Below, one piece after another: positions 1 through 8,424 of a stretch of DNA of 59,752 bases. A model generated the notes under the pieces. That model saw only the letters and a program-made list of their open reading frames with translations, did not search any database and was not told where the DNA came from. Each line of letters starts with the position of its first letter. Within the stretch, counting starts at the first letter, position 1. The DNA is from Streptomyces sp. (GTDB lineage Bacteria > Actinomycetota > Actinomycetes > Streptomycetales > Streptomycetaceae): NCBI RefSeq assembly GCF_031181555.1, contig NZ_JAPSKQ010000016.1, forward strand, positions 1 through 59,752, written 5' to 3'. The position numbers and the translations under genes are program-made.

Positions 1-62
1 CGGATCTGGAAGCACCGCAAGGTGTGGAGGTGACCGGTACTAATAGGCCGAGGGCTTGTCCT
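1..62 (+). rRNA. 23S ribosomal RNA, 3' end (partial)
   Basis: The first ~60 bases match the conserved 3' end of actinobacterial 23S rRNA (gaccggtactaatagg, then cgagggcttgtcctc). Only the tail is in the window. The exact mature end is approximate. Bases 63-149 are the 23S-5S spacer. Confidence 0.9.
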
Positions 63-149
63 CAGTTGCTCGCGTCCACTGTGTTGGTTCTGAAACCACG
101 AACGATCAGGCCGTCTTTTCGGCCGGCTGGTTGTTGTCTGTTTCATAGT

Positions 150-268
150 GTTTCGGTGGTCATAGCGTAGGGGAAACGCCCGGTTACATTCCGAACCCGG
201 AAGCTAAGCCTTACAGCGCCGATGGTACTGCAGGGGGGACCCTGTGGGAGAGTAGGACGCCGCCGAAC
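150..268 (+). rRNA. rrf: 5S ribosomal RNA
   Basis: Complete 5S rRNA of about 119 nt. The 5' strand (gtttcggtgg) pairs with the 3' strand (ccgccgaac) to close helix I. The internal stretches cgaacccggaagctaag and gatggtactgcaggggg are the conserved loop B/C and loop D/E regions. It lies 3' of the 23S tail, so this is the end of a 16S-23S-5S operon transcribed rightwards. Confidence 0.95.
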
Positions 269-277
269 TCCTTTTAG

Positions 278-321
278 AGCTCCGGCTCTTGGGCATGCAG
301 CCCGAGAGCCGGAGCTTTTTT
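278..321 (+). terminator. Intrinsic terminator of the rRNA operon
   Basis: A 12-bp perfect stem (agctccggctct at 278-289 with agagccggagct at 305-316) closes a loop around gggcatgcagccc and is followed by a six-T run. Its position just after 5S fits the rrn operon terminator. Confidence 0.93.
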
Positions 322-377
322 GCGTTGCGGTAAGGTCAGGGGGCATCATCGGCACGTTTCTCACAGGAGGCTCCCGG

Positions 378-986
378 GTGGAGGTCCAGGAGACGCGGGT
401 CCAGACGGACCGTGTCCTCACCATCCCGAACATGCTCAGCATGGCGCGGCTCGTTGGCGTACCCCTCTTCCTGTGGCTGATCCTCAGGCCCGAGTTCGGT
501 GGCCCGAAGAGTGACGGCTGGGCGCTCCTGGTGCTGGCTCTCAGCGGCGTCAGCGACTATCTGGACGGCAAGCTGGCGCGCCGGTGGAACCAGATCAGCA
601 GCCTCGGCCGGCTTCTCGATCCCGCGGCCGACCGGCTCTACATTCTCTCGACTTTGGTCGGCCTCACCTGGCGCGAGATTCTGCCGCTCTGGCTGACCGC
701 CGTACTGCTGGCACGTGAGCTCGTTCTGCTGGTGATGGTGGGCATCCTCCGGCGGCACGGCTATCCGCCGCCGCAGGTGAACTTCCTGGGGAAGGCCGCC
801 ACCTTCAACTTGATGTACGCCTTCCCGCTGCTCCTGCTCAGTGACGGAACCGGCTGGATCTCGTCACTCGCTGCTATTTTCGGATGGGCGTTCGCCGGAT
901 GGGGTACAACCCTGTATTGGTGGGCAGGAGTCCTCTACGTGGTCCAGGTCCGCCGTCTGGTTCGGGCGGACACCGTGGCCGATTGA
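378..986 (+). CDS. CDP-alcohol phosphatidyltransferase, cardiolipin-synthase type
   Basis: A 202-residue integral membrane enzyme. The CDP-alcohol signature D-x2-DG-x2-AR-x8-G-x3-D-x3-D is complete at about residues 60-83 (DYLDGKLARRW then GRLLDPAADR), embedded in several hydrophobic helices. This family moves a phosphatidyl group from a CDP-lipid to an alcohol. The collinear S. coelicolor gene (SCO1389) is, from memory, the eukaryote-like cardiolipin synthase joining CDP-diacylglycerol to phosphatidylglycerol, and the mycobacterial counterpart at this locus is called pgsA2. Start chosen at GTG 378 because aggagg (365-370) lies 7 nt upstream; an earlier in-frame start would run into the 5S gene. 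The cardiolipin assignment rests on synteny; phosphatidylglycerol-phosphate or -inositol synthesis cannot be excluded. Confidence 0.88.
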   Translation: MEVQETRVQTDRVLTIPNMLSMARLVGVPLFLWLILRPEFGGPKSDGWALLVLALSGVSDYLDGKLARRWNQISSLGRLLDPAADRLYILSTLVGLTWREILPLWLTAVLLARELVLLVMVGILRRHGYPPPQVNFLGKAATFNLMYAFPLLLLSDGTGWISSLAAIFGWAFAGWGTTLYWWAGVLYVVQVRRLVRADTVAD

Positions 987-1099
987 ACTCGCTGATTGAC
1001 ACGCGCAAGGGAGCGCGATGGCCCGCAGGGAAAGTGCGGGACAATCTCGGTGGGTGAAGTCGGCCAGACCGTCGTCTCTTCAAGGAGGACGCTTCCGAC

Positions 1100-3595
1100 A
1101 TGAAGGCCGTCGTGATGGCCGGAGGCGAAGGCACCCGCCTTCGTCCCATGACCTCAAGCATGCCCAAGCCGCTCCTGCCGGTGGCCAACCGGCCGATCAT
1201 GGAGCATGTTCTGCGGCTGCTCAAAAGGCATGGGCTCAACGAAACCGTTGTGACTGTCCAGTTCCTGGCGTCGCTGGTCAAAAACTACTTCGGTGACGGC
1301 GAAGAGCTCGGAATGGAGCTCACCTATGCCAACGAGGAGAAGCCACTCGGTACAGCCGGAAGCGTCAAGAACGCCGAGGAGGCACTGAAGGACGACGCTT
1401 TTCTCGTCATCTCCGGCGACGCGCTGACCGACTTCGACCTCACCGAACTGATCAATTTCCACAAGGAAAAGGGAGCCCTGGTCACCGTCTGTCTGACCCG
1501 GGTGCCCAATCCGCTGGAGTTCGGCATCACCATCGTGGACGAGGAGGGCAGGGTCGAGCGCTTCCTCGAGAAGCCGACCTGGGGACAGGTCTTCTCCGAC
1601 ACGGTGAACACCGGCATCTACGTCATGGAGCCCGAGGTCTTCGACTACGTCGAGGCCGATGTGCCCGTCGACTGGTCCGGTGACGTCTTCCCGCAGCTGA
1701 TGAAGGAAGGCAAGCCCATCTACGGCTACGTCGCCGAGGGCTACTGGGAGGACGTCGGCACGCACGAGAGCTATGTGAAGGCACAGGCCGACGTCCTCGA
1801 GGGCAAGGTCGACGTCGACATCGACGGCTTCGAGATCTCCCCGGGCGTGTGGGTGGCCGAGGGCGCCGAGGTGCACCCCGATGCCGTACTGCGGGGGCCG
1901 TTGTACATCGGTGACTACGCCAAGGTCGAGGCCGGCGCCGAAATCCGCGAGCACACCGTCGTGGGGTCGAACGTCGTCGTGAAGAGCGGTGCCTTCCTGC
2001 ACAAGGCCGTCGTCCACGACAACGTGTACGTCGGACCGCACAGCAACCTGCGCGGTTGTGTCGTCGGCAAGAACACCGACATCATGCGCGCGGCGCGGAT
2101 CGAGGACGGCGCCGTCATCGGTGACGAGTGCCTGATCGGTGAGGAATCGATCGTCCAGGGCAATGTGCGGGTCTACCCGTTCAAGACCATCGAGGCCGGT
2201 GCCTTCGTCAACACCTCGGTGATCTGGGAGTCGCGGGGGCAGGCGCATCTCTTCGGTGCCCGTGGTGTGTCCGGGATCCTGAACGTCGAGATCACGCCCG
2301 AACTCGCCGTGCGCCTGGCCGGCGCGTACGCGACGACGCTGAAGAAGGGCTCGACCGTCACCACGGCCCGCGACCACTCCCGCGGTGCCCGGGCGCTGAA
2401 GCGGGCGGTCATCTCCGCGCTGCAGGCCAGTGCCATCGACGTACGGGACCTGGAGAACGTGCCGCTGCCCGTGGCCCGGCAGCAGACCGCGCGGGGCAGT
2501 GCCGGCGGCATCATGATCCGGACCACGCCCGGCGTGCCGGACTCGGTCGACATCATGTTCTTCGACGGTCAGGGCGCCGACCTGTCGCAGGGCAGCCAGC
2601 GCAAGCTGGACCGGGTGTTCGCGCGGCAGGAGTACCGGCGTGCGTTCCCCGGTGAGATCGGTGATCTGCACTTCCCCGCGAGTGTCTTCGACTCGTACAC
2701 CGGGTCGCTGCTGCGCAACGTCGACATCACCGGGATCGCGGAGTCCGGGCTGAAGGTGGTCGTGGACGCGTCCAACGGCAGCGCCGGCCTGGTGCTGCCG
2801 AGCCTGCTCGGCAAGCTGGGCGTGGACTCGCTGACCATCAACCCCGGTCTCGACGAGTCCAGGCCGACCGAGACGGCCGACATGCGACGCTCGGGACTGA
2901 TGCGGCTCGGGGAGATCGTGGCGTCCTCCGGCGCCGCGTTCGGCGTGCGGTTCGACCCCGTCGGTGAGCGGCTGTCCCTGGTCGACGAGAAGGGGCGGAT
3001 CATCGAGGACGACCGGGCGCTGCTCGTGATGCTCGACCTCATCGCGGCCGAACGGCGCAGCGGCCGGGTCGCGCTGCCGGTGACCACCACCCGGATCGCC
3101 GAGCAGGTGGCGGCGTACCACGGCACCCAGGTCGAGTGGACGACGACCTCGCCCGACGACCTCACGCGGGTGGGCGGCGAGGAAGGGACGATCTTCGGCG
3201 GTGACGGCAGGGGCGGCTTCATCGTTCCGGAGTTCAGCAGCGTCTACGACGGCACCGCCGCCTTCGTGCGGCTCATCGGGCTGGTGGCACGGACGCAGCT
3301 CACGCTCAGCCAGATCGACGCGCGCATCCCACGGGCGCACGTGCTCAAGCGGGACCTGGCGACCCCGTGGGCCGTCAAGGGACTGGTGATGCGGCGGGTG
3401 GTCGAGGCGGCCGGGGACCGGTACGTGGACACCACCGACGGCGTGCGCGTGGTGGAGACGGACGGCCGCTGGGTGATGGTGCTGCCCGATCCGGCCGAGG
3501 CGGTCACCCACCTGTGGGCCGAAGGACCCGACGACGCCTCCGCCCAGGCCCTGCTCGACGAGTGGTCGGCGGTCGTGGACAGCGCGGGACGGTAG
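1100..3595 (+). CDS. Sugar nucleotidyltransferase fused to degenerate phosphomannomutase domain
   Basis: 831 residues in three parts. Residues 1-235 are a nucleotidyltransferase with the signature GGEGTRLRP...[11 protein letters not shown] and the sugar-binding stretch EKPLGTAGS. Residues 245-375 are left-handed beta-helix hexapeptide repeats. Residues 385-831 follow a phosphohexomutase fold. The collinear S. coelicolor protein is annotated mannose-1-phosphate guanylyltransferase, so GDP-mannose supply for glycolipids or glycoproteins is likely. The mutase part looks inactive: where mutases carry the phosphoserine loop TASHNP it has RTTPGVP (474-480), and the metal loop DGDGDR is DPVGER (619-624). 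Start ATG 1100 has aaggagg at 1081-1087. The mutase half may be structural or regulatory. The nucleotide used is not decided by sequence alone. Confidence 0.88.
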   Translation: MKAVVMAGGEGTRLRPMTSSMPKPLLPVANRPIMEHVLRLLKRHGLNETVVTVQFLASLVKNYFGDGEELGMELTYANEEKPLGTAGSVKNAEEALKDDAFLVISGDALTDFDLTELINFHKEKGALVTVCLTRVPNPLEFGITIVDEEGRVERFLEKPTWGQVFSDTVNTGIYVMEPEVFDYVEADVPVDWSGDVFPQLMKEGKPIYGYVAEGYWEDVGTHESYVKAQADVLEGKVDVDIDGFEISPGVWVAEGAEVHPDAVLRGPLYIGDYAKVEAGAEIREHTVVGSNVVVKSGAFLHKAVVHDNVYVGPHSNLRGCVVGKNTDIMRAARIEDGAVIGDECLIGEESIVQGNVRVYPFKTIEAGAFVNTSVIWESRGQAHLFGARGVSGILNVEITPELAVRLAGAYATTLKKGSTVTTARDHSRGARALKRAVISALQASAIDVRDLENVPLPVARQQTARGSAGGIMIRTTPGVPDSVDIMFFDGQGADLSQGSQRKLDRVFARQEYRRAFPGEIGDLHFPASVFDSYTGSLLRNVDITGIAESGLKVVVDASNGSAGLVLPSLLGKLGVDSLTINPGLDESRPTETADMRRSGLMRLGEIVASSGAAFGVRFDPVGERLSLVDEKGRIIEDDRALLVMLDLIAAERRSGRVALPVTTTRIAEQVAAYHGTQVEWTTTSPDDLTRVGGEEGTIFGGDGRGGFIVPEFSSVYDGTAAFVRLIGLVARTQLTLSQIDARIPRAHVLKRDLATPWAVKGLVMRRVVEAAGDRYVDTTDGVRVVETDGRWVMVLPDPAEAVTHLWAEGPDDASAQALLDEWSAVVDSAGR

Positions 3596-3611
3596 AACGG
3601 ACGGTACGCGT

Positions 3612-3653
3612 GCGTGCCGGACAAGTGTCCCCAACGGGGCCTGTCCGGCACGC
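3612..3653 (+). terminator. Hairpin terminator after the nucleotidyltransferase gene
   Basis: A perfect 12-bp stem (gcgtgccggaca at 3612-3623 with tgtccggcacgc at 3642-3653) encloses a small cccc/gggg inner stem. It lies 17 bp after the stop codon. There is no T-run, as is common for Streptomyces terminators. Confidence 0.7.
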
Positions 3654-3703
3654 CGGTAGGGCTTGTTCGAAAGCAGGGGCCGTGGCGTGCGACGATGTGC
3701 GGC

Positions 3704-4600
3704 ATGCCGCAGCAACCCCCCGTTCGGAGCACACCCCGGCGGCCCCCGCGTCCGGACGCGTCCATGTCGCTGATCACCAACGTCATGGACCACAGCCTCG
3801 ACGACGGATACGCCGAGGCCGCCGCGCGGAAGAAGGCCGACGGCGACGGCGGCATGCCGAAGACCCTCAGGGCACGGCTGGGTCTCGCCGCCGGCCTGGT
3901 GCTCGCCGCCCTGATCGTGACCGTCGGAGCCGCGCAGGCCCGGGTCGAGGCTCCCGTCGTCGCCAAGGAGCGCGAGGAGCTGATCGACCGCATCGACCAG
4001 GAGACCGAGGCGGCCGACGAGCTCGAGGACAGCATCGACGAGCTGCGCGAGGAGGTCGGCGCGCGGCAGCGCGAGGCGCTCCGCGACAGCGGCGGGAGCG
4101 ACCGGTCCGAGCTGGTGGGCGTCCTGGCGGGGGCCGTCGCGGTGCACGGCCCCGGCGTGCGGCTCGTGGTGAACGACGCCGAGGACACGACCGCGGGCGG
4201 TGACGGCGACCCGCGGTCGGCCTCCGGATTCTCGGACACCGGACGGGTCCGTGACCGCGACCTGCAGCGCGTGGTCAACGGCTTGTGGGAATCCGGCGCC
4301 GAGGCCGTCTCCATCAACGGGCAGCGGTTGACCGCCCTGTCGGCGATCAGGGCCGCCGGAGACGCGATACTGGTCGACAACAGGCCGCTGGTACCGCCGT
4401 ACACGGTGCTCGCGGTGGGGGACGGACCGCAGTTGAGGGACCGGTTCCGGAACAGCGCGGACGGGCTGTATCTGCACGTCCTGCAGGAGAACTACGGCAT
4501 CCGGACGGCCCTCTCCGCGGAGGACGACCTCCGGCTGCCCGCCGCACCGAGTGTGATCGTACGTACCGCACAGCCGATAACCGAGAAAGGCACATCGTGA
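3704..4600 (+). CDS. DUF881 family membrane-anchored coiled-coil protein
   Basis: 298 residues: a cytoplasmic N-terminus, one membrane helix (about residues 65-83, rich in LAAGLVLAALIVTV), a charged coiled coil (about 90-130, EERELIDRIDQETEAADELEDS-like heptads), then the extracytoplasmic DUF881 domain ending in a VIVRTAQPI strand. No enzymatic residues are evident. It is the first gene of a DUF881-Sbp-DUF881 operon and overlaps the next gene by 4 bp (GTGA). In Bacillus the corresponding ylxW/ylxX genes sit among division genes, so an envelope or divisome role is inferred. Start ATG 3704 was chosen; gacgat at 3691-3696 lies 7 nt upstream and could make it leaderless. ATG 3695 is an alternative. 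Confidence 0.82.
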   Translation: MPQQPPVRSTPRRPPRPDASMSLITNVMDHSLDDGYAEAAARKKADGDGGMPKTLRARLGLAAGLVLAALIVTVGAAQARVEAPVVAKEREELIDRIDQETEAADELEDSIDELREEVGARQREALRDSGGSDRSELVGVLAGAVAVHGPGVRLVVNDAEDTTAGGDGDPRSASGFSDTGRVRDRDLQRVVNGLWESGAEAVSINGQRLTALSAIRAAGDAILVDNRPLVPPYTVLAVGDGPQLRDRFRNSADGLYLHVLQENYGIRTALSAEDDLRLPAAPSVIVRTAQPITEKGTS

Positions 4601-4929
4601 TCGCCGTACTGGGCCTCGTCGTGGGAGTCGTGGCCGGACTGTTGGTCCGGCCCGAGGTTCCGGCGGTCGTCGAGCCTTACCTGCCGATCGCCGTCGTCGC
4701 GGCGCTCGACGCCGTGTTCGGAGGGTTGCGTGCCATGCTCGACGGCATCTTCGACGACAAGGTCTTCGTGGTGTCGTTCCTGTCGAACGTGGTCGTCGCC
4801 GCGCTGATCGTGTTCCTCGGCGACAAACTCGGCGTGGGGGCCCAGCTGTCCACGGGCGTCGTGGTCGTCCTGGGTATCCGTATCTTCTCCAACGCCGCGG
4901 CGATCCGTCGGCACGTGTTCCGGGCGTGA
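4597..4929 (+). CDS. sbp: Small basic protein Sbp (DUF1290)
   Basis: 110 residues, mostly three membrane helices (about 1-17, 28-45 and 62-100) with short loops and a basic C-terminus (RRHVFRA). Sequence features such as EPYLPIAVVAALDAVFGG and IFDDKVFVVSF are typical of the Sbp/DUF1290 family. GTG 4597 overlaps the upstream TGA, and its own TGA is overlapped by the next GTG, so all three genes are translationally coupled. The family is found beside division genes in Bacillus and with DUF881 partners in actinobacteria. Biochemical function is unknown; a membrane complex with the two flanking DUF881 proteins is a reasonable inference. Confidence 0.9.
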   Translation: MIAVLGLVVGVVAGLLVRPEVPAVVEPYLPIAVVAALDAVFGGLRAMLDGIFDDKVFVVSFLSNVVVAALIVFLGDKLGVGAQLSTGVVVVLGIRIFSNAAAIRRHVFRA

Positions 4930-5846
4930 GGCCGATGAGTGAGCACGAGCACGACGAGCCGACGCCCGCGCAGGTGTCCCCGCCCAGGCCCGCGCCGGCC
5001 CCGCGGCCCAGGCCCGCTCCCGAGACCGCATCCGCGAGCAGCCTGCGCAAGGAACTGCCCGCCGAGGTGCCCGCGAGCGCGTCCGCGTCCGCGGAGGTGC
5101 CGGGCACCGGGCCAGGCCCCCAGCTCACCGGGCGGCAGCGGCTGGTGAAGGGGCTGTGGCCGCCGCGGGTGACCCGGGCCCAACTCATCGTGGCCCTGCT
5201 GCTGTTCGGCCTGGGCTTCGGGCTGGCGGTCCAGGTGGCCTCGAACAGCGACAGCGACAGCGCGCTGCGCGGGGCACGGCAGGAAGATCTTGTGCGCATC
5301 CTCGATGAACTCGACGACCGCACACAGCGTCTTGAGGACGAGAAGCAGGGACTCGAGAAGCAGCGCGACGAGCTGGAGAACAGCTCCGACCAGGCCGAGG
5401 AGGCCCGCAGGCAGACGATCGAGAAGGAACGGCAACTCGGCGTCCTGGCGGGGACGGTGGCCGCGCAGGGGCCCGGCATCACGATGACCATCGAGGACAC
5501 GAAGGGAACGGTCGAGGCGGACATGCTGCTCGACGCCATCCAGGAGCTGCGCGCGGCCGGTGCCGAGGCGATCCAGGTGAACGGTGTGCGGGTCGTGGCG
5601 GGCACCTACCTGACGGATTCCGGCAACGGTGTCGGCGTGGACGGGAACAAGATCAACGCGCCCTATCGTTTCAAGGTCATCGGCAAGCCGCAGGACCTCG
5701 AGCCGGCGCTCAACATCCCGGGAGGTGTGGTGCAGACCCTCGAGAAGGAACGGGCCACCGTTACCGTGGAGCGGTCCACCAAGATCGTCGTGGATGCCTT
5801 GCGGGCCGCGAAGCGGCCTGACTACGCTCGGTCGTCCTCCCGGTGA
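4926..5846 (+). CDS. DUF881 family membrane-anchored coiled-coil protein
   Basis: 306 residues. A long Pro/Ala-rich cytoplasmic N-terminus (1-75) precedes one membrane helix (about 88-105, LIVALLLFGLGFGLAVQV), a coiled coil (about 120-165, DELDDRTQRLEDEKQGLEKQ) and a DUF881 domain (about 170-290). It is paralogous to the protein at 3704-4600, and the pair flank Sbp. Start GTG 4926 overlaps the previous stop (GTGA), indicating coupling; ATG 4935 is also possible. No catalytic motif is visible. The conserved trio suggests a heteromeric envelope complex; this is inference. Confidence 0.85.
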   Translation: MRPMSEHEHDEPTPAQVSPPRPAPAPRPRPAPETASASSLRKELPAEVPASASASAEVPGTGPGPQLTGRQRLVKGLWPPRVTRAQLIVALLLFGLGFGLAVQVASNSDSDSALRGARQEDLVRILDELDDRTQRLEDEKQGLEKQRDELENSSDQAEEARRQTIEKERQLGVLAGTVAAQGPGITMTIEDTKGTVEADMLLDAIQELRAAGAEAIQVNGVRVVAGTYLTDSGNGVGVDGNKINAPYRFKVIGKPQDLEPALNIPGGVVQTLEKERATVTVERSTKIVVDALRAAKRPDYARSSSR

Positions 5847-6036
5847 ACCGGGGGTGCATGGGGGACGTCCGGCGAGGGCATGAGGTTGCGGGGGGTCGGC
5901 GCACCGAATGGGTGGTGCGTGGTGGAAACTGTCTGGCGGAGGCGGACGTTGTGAGGATGTCCGGGTCGGCCAATGTGTTCAGTCAGGGTTCGTCCTGCCC
6001 CACGGGCGGGTCTGTTTCGGTCAAGGGGAATCGCCC

Positions 6037-6864
6037 GTGAAGTTGTTTGCGAAGTTGTTCGGCAAGAGCGCGCGAGAGGGCAGCGACAACGCGACCGCTC
6101 GCCATCGCGCACAGCCTGACGCGGAAGGCCAGCGTCCGCTGTTCCGGGACCAGGTCGCCGGTCCGGGCGCGGACGCCGCCGGAGGTCAGGGCGCGCCGTC
6201 GGTTGACCCTGCGCAGTCGGGCGGCATAGGTTTCGGGCAACCGTCAACCTCAGGTACGGGTGGAGGGTTTTCCGACCCGTACGCGTCCCATGCCCCCGGT
6301 GGGCAGCCGCGGCAGGAGGATCCGTCCATGTCGGCCCTGGTGTGTACGAGGTGCGGTAACCGCAACGCGGAGAACAGCCGCTTCTGCTCCAACTGCGGCG
6401 CGCCGCTCAGGCCGGGAGTCACCCCGGAGCGCCCCTCCGAGACGACGTCCACGATCTCGATCTCCGGTCTCGAGGCCTACGACGCCGAGGCCACCGGGCA
6501 GACGCCGATGCCGACGCTCTCCCCGGAGGCGCAGGCGGCCGTCGACGCCCTGCCGATGGGGTCCGCGCTCCTGGTCGTGCGCCGTGGTCCGAACTCGGGC
6601 AGTCGCTTCCTCCTGGACGGCGATCTGACCACGGCCGGACGCCATCCGCAGAGCGACATCTTCCTGGACGACGTGACGGTCTCCCGGCGGCACGTGGAGT
6701 TCCGCCGCAGCCCGGACGGCTCCTTCACGGTGGCCGACGTGGGCAGCCTGAACGGCACGTACGTCAACCGCGAGCGGATCGACCAGGTCGCCCTGTCGAA
6801 CGGCGACGAGGTGCAGATCGGCAAGTACAGGCTGGTCTTCTACGCGAGCCAGCGGGGCTACTGA
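6037..6864 (+). CDS. garA: FHA-domain metabolic regulator (GarA/OdhI type) with zinc ribbon and N-terminal extension
   Basis: 275 residues from GTG 6037 (aagggga at 6023-6029). Residues 1-97 are low-complexity Gly/Pro/Gln. A zinc ribbon follows (CTRCGN...CSNCG, about 103-120), then the phospho-acceptor motif ETTS as in GarA/OdhI (ETT), then a C-terminal FHA domain (about 175-260, GRHPQSDIFLDD, SRRH, GSLNGTYVN). In mycobacteria and corynebacteria the unphosphorylated form inhibits 2-oxoglutarate dehydrogenase and Ser/Thr kinases switch it off. A second in-frame start, ATG 6328, has a near-perfect aggagga (6314-6320) 7 nt upstream and would give a 178-residue protein close to GarA size. Two isoforms, or a mis-set start, are both possible. 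gcvH, which precedes garA in mycobacteria, is absent here. Confidence 0.87.
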   Translation: MKLFAKLFGKSAREGSDNATARHRAQPDAEGQRPLFRDQVAGPGADAAGGQGAPSVDPAQSGGIGFGQPSTSGTGGGFSDPYASHAPGGQPRQEDPSMSALVCTRCGNRNAENSRFCSNCGAPLRPGVTPERPSETTSTISISGLEAYDAEATGQTPMPTLSPEAQAAVDALPMGSALLVVRRGPNSGSRFLLDGDLTTAGRHPQSDIFLDDVTVSRRHVEFRRSPDGSFTVADVGSLNGTYVNRERIDQVALSNGDEVQIGKYRLVFYASQRGY

Positions 6865-6906
6865 CCTTCCCCCGGATTCCGTCCGGGGGATCACCAGGGA
6901 AGGTCC

Positions 6907-7647
6907 ATGCTTCACACACCGAGCGGCGGTGCCGGAGACGGTGCCGCCGCCGCGGACACCGGGCTGATGAGCATCGGCACGGTGCTGAACGTGCTGCGCG
7001 AGGAGTTCCCCGAGGTCACCATCTCCAAGATCCGCTTCCTGGAGTCGGAGGGGCTCATCGAGCCGCAGCGGACCCCCTCGGGGTACCGCAAGTTCAGTGC
7101 CGGGGACGTCGAGCGCCTCGGCCATGTCCTGAGGATGCAGCGGGACCACTACCTGCCGCTCAAGGTGATCCGTGAGCACCTGGAGGCCATGGAGCGCGGC
7201 GAGGCCGTCCAGCTGCCGGTGCTGAGCCGGCCGCGTGACGGGGAGGCCGCTCACGAGCCCGCCTCCGAGGCGCCCACGGCGGCCCGCATCGGGCGTGCCC
7301 AGCTGCTGGCGGCCGCCGGCATCGACGAGCGGGAGCTCGCGGAGTGGGAGTCGTACGGGCTGCTCACCCCGGTGGAGGAGGGGGTGTACGACGCCGAGGC
7401 GGTCACCGTCGCCGAGCTGATCACCGAGTTGGGGCGGTTCGGGATCGAGCCCCGTCACCTGAGGGCCATGAAGGCCGCCGCCGACCGGGAGGCCGGCCTG
7501 GTGGACCAGCTCGTCGCCCCGTTGAGACGCCACCGGAACCCGCAGACCAGAGCCCACGCGGAGGCCCGTACGAAGGAGCTGGCGGGGCTCACGGTGAAGC
7601 TGCACGCGGCGCTGGTGCAGACGGCGCTCGGGGTGAGGCTGCCCTGA
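6907..7647 (+). CDS. ftsR: MerR-family transcriptional regulator, FtsR/Rv1828 type
   Basis: 246 residues. The winged-helix MerR DNA-binding domain occupies about residues 22-95 (LMSIGTVLNVLREEFPEVT, SKIRFLESEGLIEP, SGYRKFSAGDVERL). A second effector-like domain follows at about 120-246. It lies 42 bp after the FHA gene. In Corynebacterium glutamicum the MerR gene next to odhI encodes FtsR, an activator of ftsZ, and Mycobacterium has Rv1828 at the same place, so regulation of division genes is the best inference. There is no cysteine-rich metal site. ATG 6907 is preceded by gggaagg. Confidence 0.85.
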   Translation: MLHTPSGGAGDGAAAADTGLMSIGTVLNVLREEFPEVTISKIRFLESEGLIEPQRTPSGYRKFSAGDVERLGHVLRMQRDHYLPLKVIREHLEAMERGEAVQLPVLSRPRDGEAAHEPASEAPTAARIGRAQLLAAAGIDERELAEWESYGLLTPVEEGVYDAEAVTVAELITELGRFGIEPRHLRAMKAAADREAGLVDQLVAPLRRHRNPQTRAHAEARTKELAGLTVKLHAALVQTALGVRLP

Positions 7648-7719
7648 GCCGGACGGGTTCGGGGGGCCGGATCGGCCACCCGTTCCCTGCCCGACTACCC
7701 AAACGTCCCGAGCACGGCC

Positions 7720-7732
7720 TAGGGTTGCTGTG
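7720..7732 (+). promoter_or_regulatory. -10 element of a leaderless transcript
   Basis: tagggt at 7720-7725 lies 6 bp before GTG 7732. No Shine-Dalgarno sequence precedes that codon, so transcription probably starts at the start codon. A -35 element is not clear. Confidence 0.6.
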
Positions 7733-8205
7733 TGAACGAGCTCGATGTCGTAGGTGTCCGGGTCGAGATGCCCTCCAACCAACCGATCGTGCTGTTGCGT
7801 GAAGTGGGCGGCGACCGCTACCTCCCCATCTGGATCGGACCGGGGGAGGCGACGGCCATCGCCTTCGCTCAGCAGGGCATGGCCCCCGCACGGCCGCTGA
7901 CCCACGACCTGTTCAAGGACGTGCTGGAGGCCGTCGGTCAGGAGCTCACGGAAGTGCGCATCACGGATCTGCGCGAGGGGGTCTTCTACGCGGAGCTGGT
8001 CTTCGCCAGCGGGGTCGAGGTGAGCGCCCGGCCGTCCGACGCCATAGCGCTGGCACTGCGCACGGGGACGCCGATCTACGGCAGCGACACGGTGCTCGAC
8101 GACGCCGGGATCGCCATTCCGGACGAGCAGGAGGACGAGGTGGAGAAGTTCCGCGAGTTCCTCGACCAGATCTCGCCGGAGGACTTCGGAACCAGCAACC
8201 AGTGA
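7732..8205 (+). CDS. DUF151 / BFN-domain protein
   Basis: 157 residues of the bifunctional nuclease (BFN) family. Visible features are LREVGGDRYLPIWIGPGEATAIA (about 21-43), RPLTHDLFKDVLEAVG, and SARPSDAIALALRTGTPIY near residue 100-118. An acidic C-terminal helix (EDEVEKFREFLDQISPEDF) closes the protein. Plant members have nuclease activity; bacterial function is not settled. The gene stands between two MerR regulators, exactly as Rv1829 does between Rv1828 and Rv1830. The start GTG 7732 appears leaderless. Confidence 0.88.
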   Translation: MNELDVVGVRVEMPSNQPIVLLREVGGDRYLPIWIGPGEATAIAFAQQGMAPARPLTHDLFKDVLEAVGQELTEVRITDLREGVFYAELVFASGVEVSARPSDAIALALRTGTPIYGSDTVLDDAGIAIPDEQEDEVEKFREFLDQISPEDFGTSNQ

Positions 8206-8338
8206 GGGGCCGCGGTCGTCGGGGTCCCGGTGCCCGCCGGGCCGGTGGGGCCGAGAGGCGCCACCCGGCCGGTGCGGAAGGCATTCGGCTAGCCTTTCCC
8301 CGCGGAGGGGCACGGGAAACCACTCTTAGGGTGATTAT

Positions 8339-8356
8339 CACTCGGCGTGCCGAGTG
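8339..8356. promoter_or_regulatory. Inverted repeat upstream of MerR gene
   Basis: cactcgg-cgtg-ccgagtg is a perfect 7-bp inverted repeat just upstream of the -35 of the MerR promoter. A shorter one, gtgat-t-atcac (8331-8341), overlaps its edge. MerR proteins often bind such dyads at their own promoters, so this is an autoregulatory operator candidate. Confidence 0.45.
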
Positions 8357-8365
8357 TGGCGATCG

Positions 8366-8394
8366 TTGACGCACCCTTGGTGACTGCCTACCGT
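8366..8394 (+). promoter_or_regulatory. Housekeeping-type promoter of MerR gene
   Basis: ttgacg (8366-8371), 17 bp, taccgt (8389-8394): a consensus HrdB-type promoter. The predicted start near 8401 gives a leader of about 24 nt carrying ggacggagg (8411-8419) before GTG 8425. Confidence 0.75.
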
Positions 8395-8424
8395 CGAGGA
8401 GGCAGGTCAAGGACGGAGGTCGGC

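Noticed and set aside
996..1001. ttgaca upstream of the nucleotidyltransferase gene as a -35
   Set aside because: No acceptable -10 at 16-18 bp spacing (tggccc/gatggc only).
1154..5605. Very long open frame (1483 codons) on the minus strand
   Set aside because: It is antisense to five well-supported genes, has no domain sense and arises from G+C bias.
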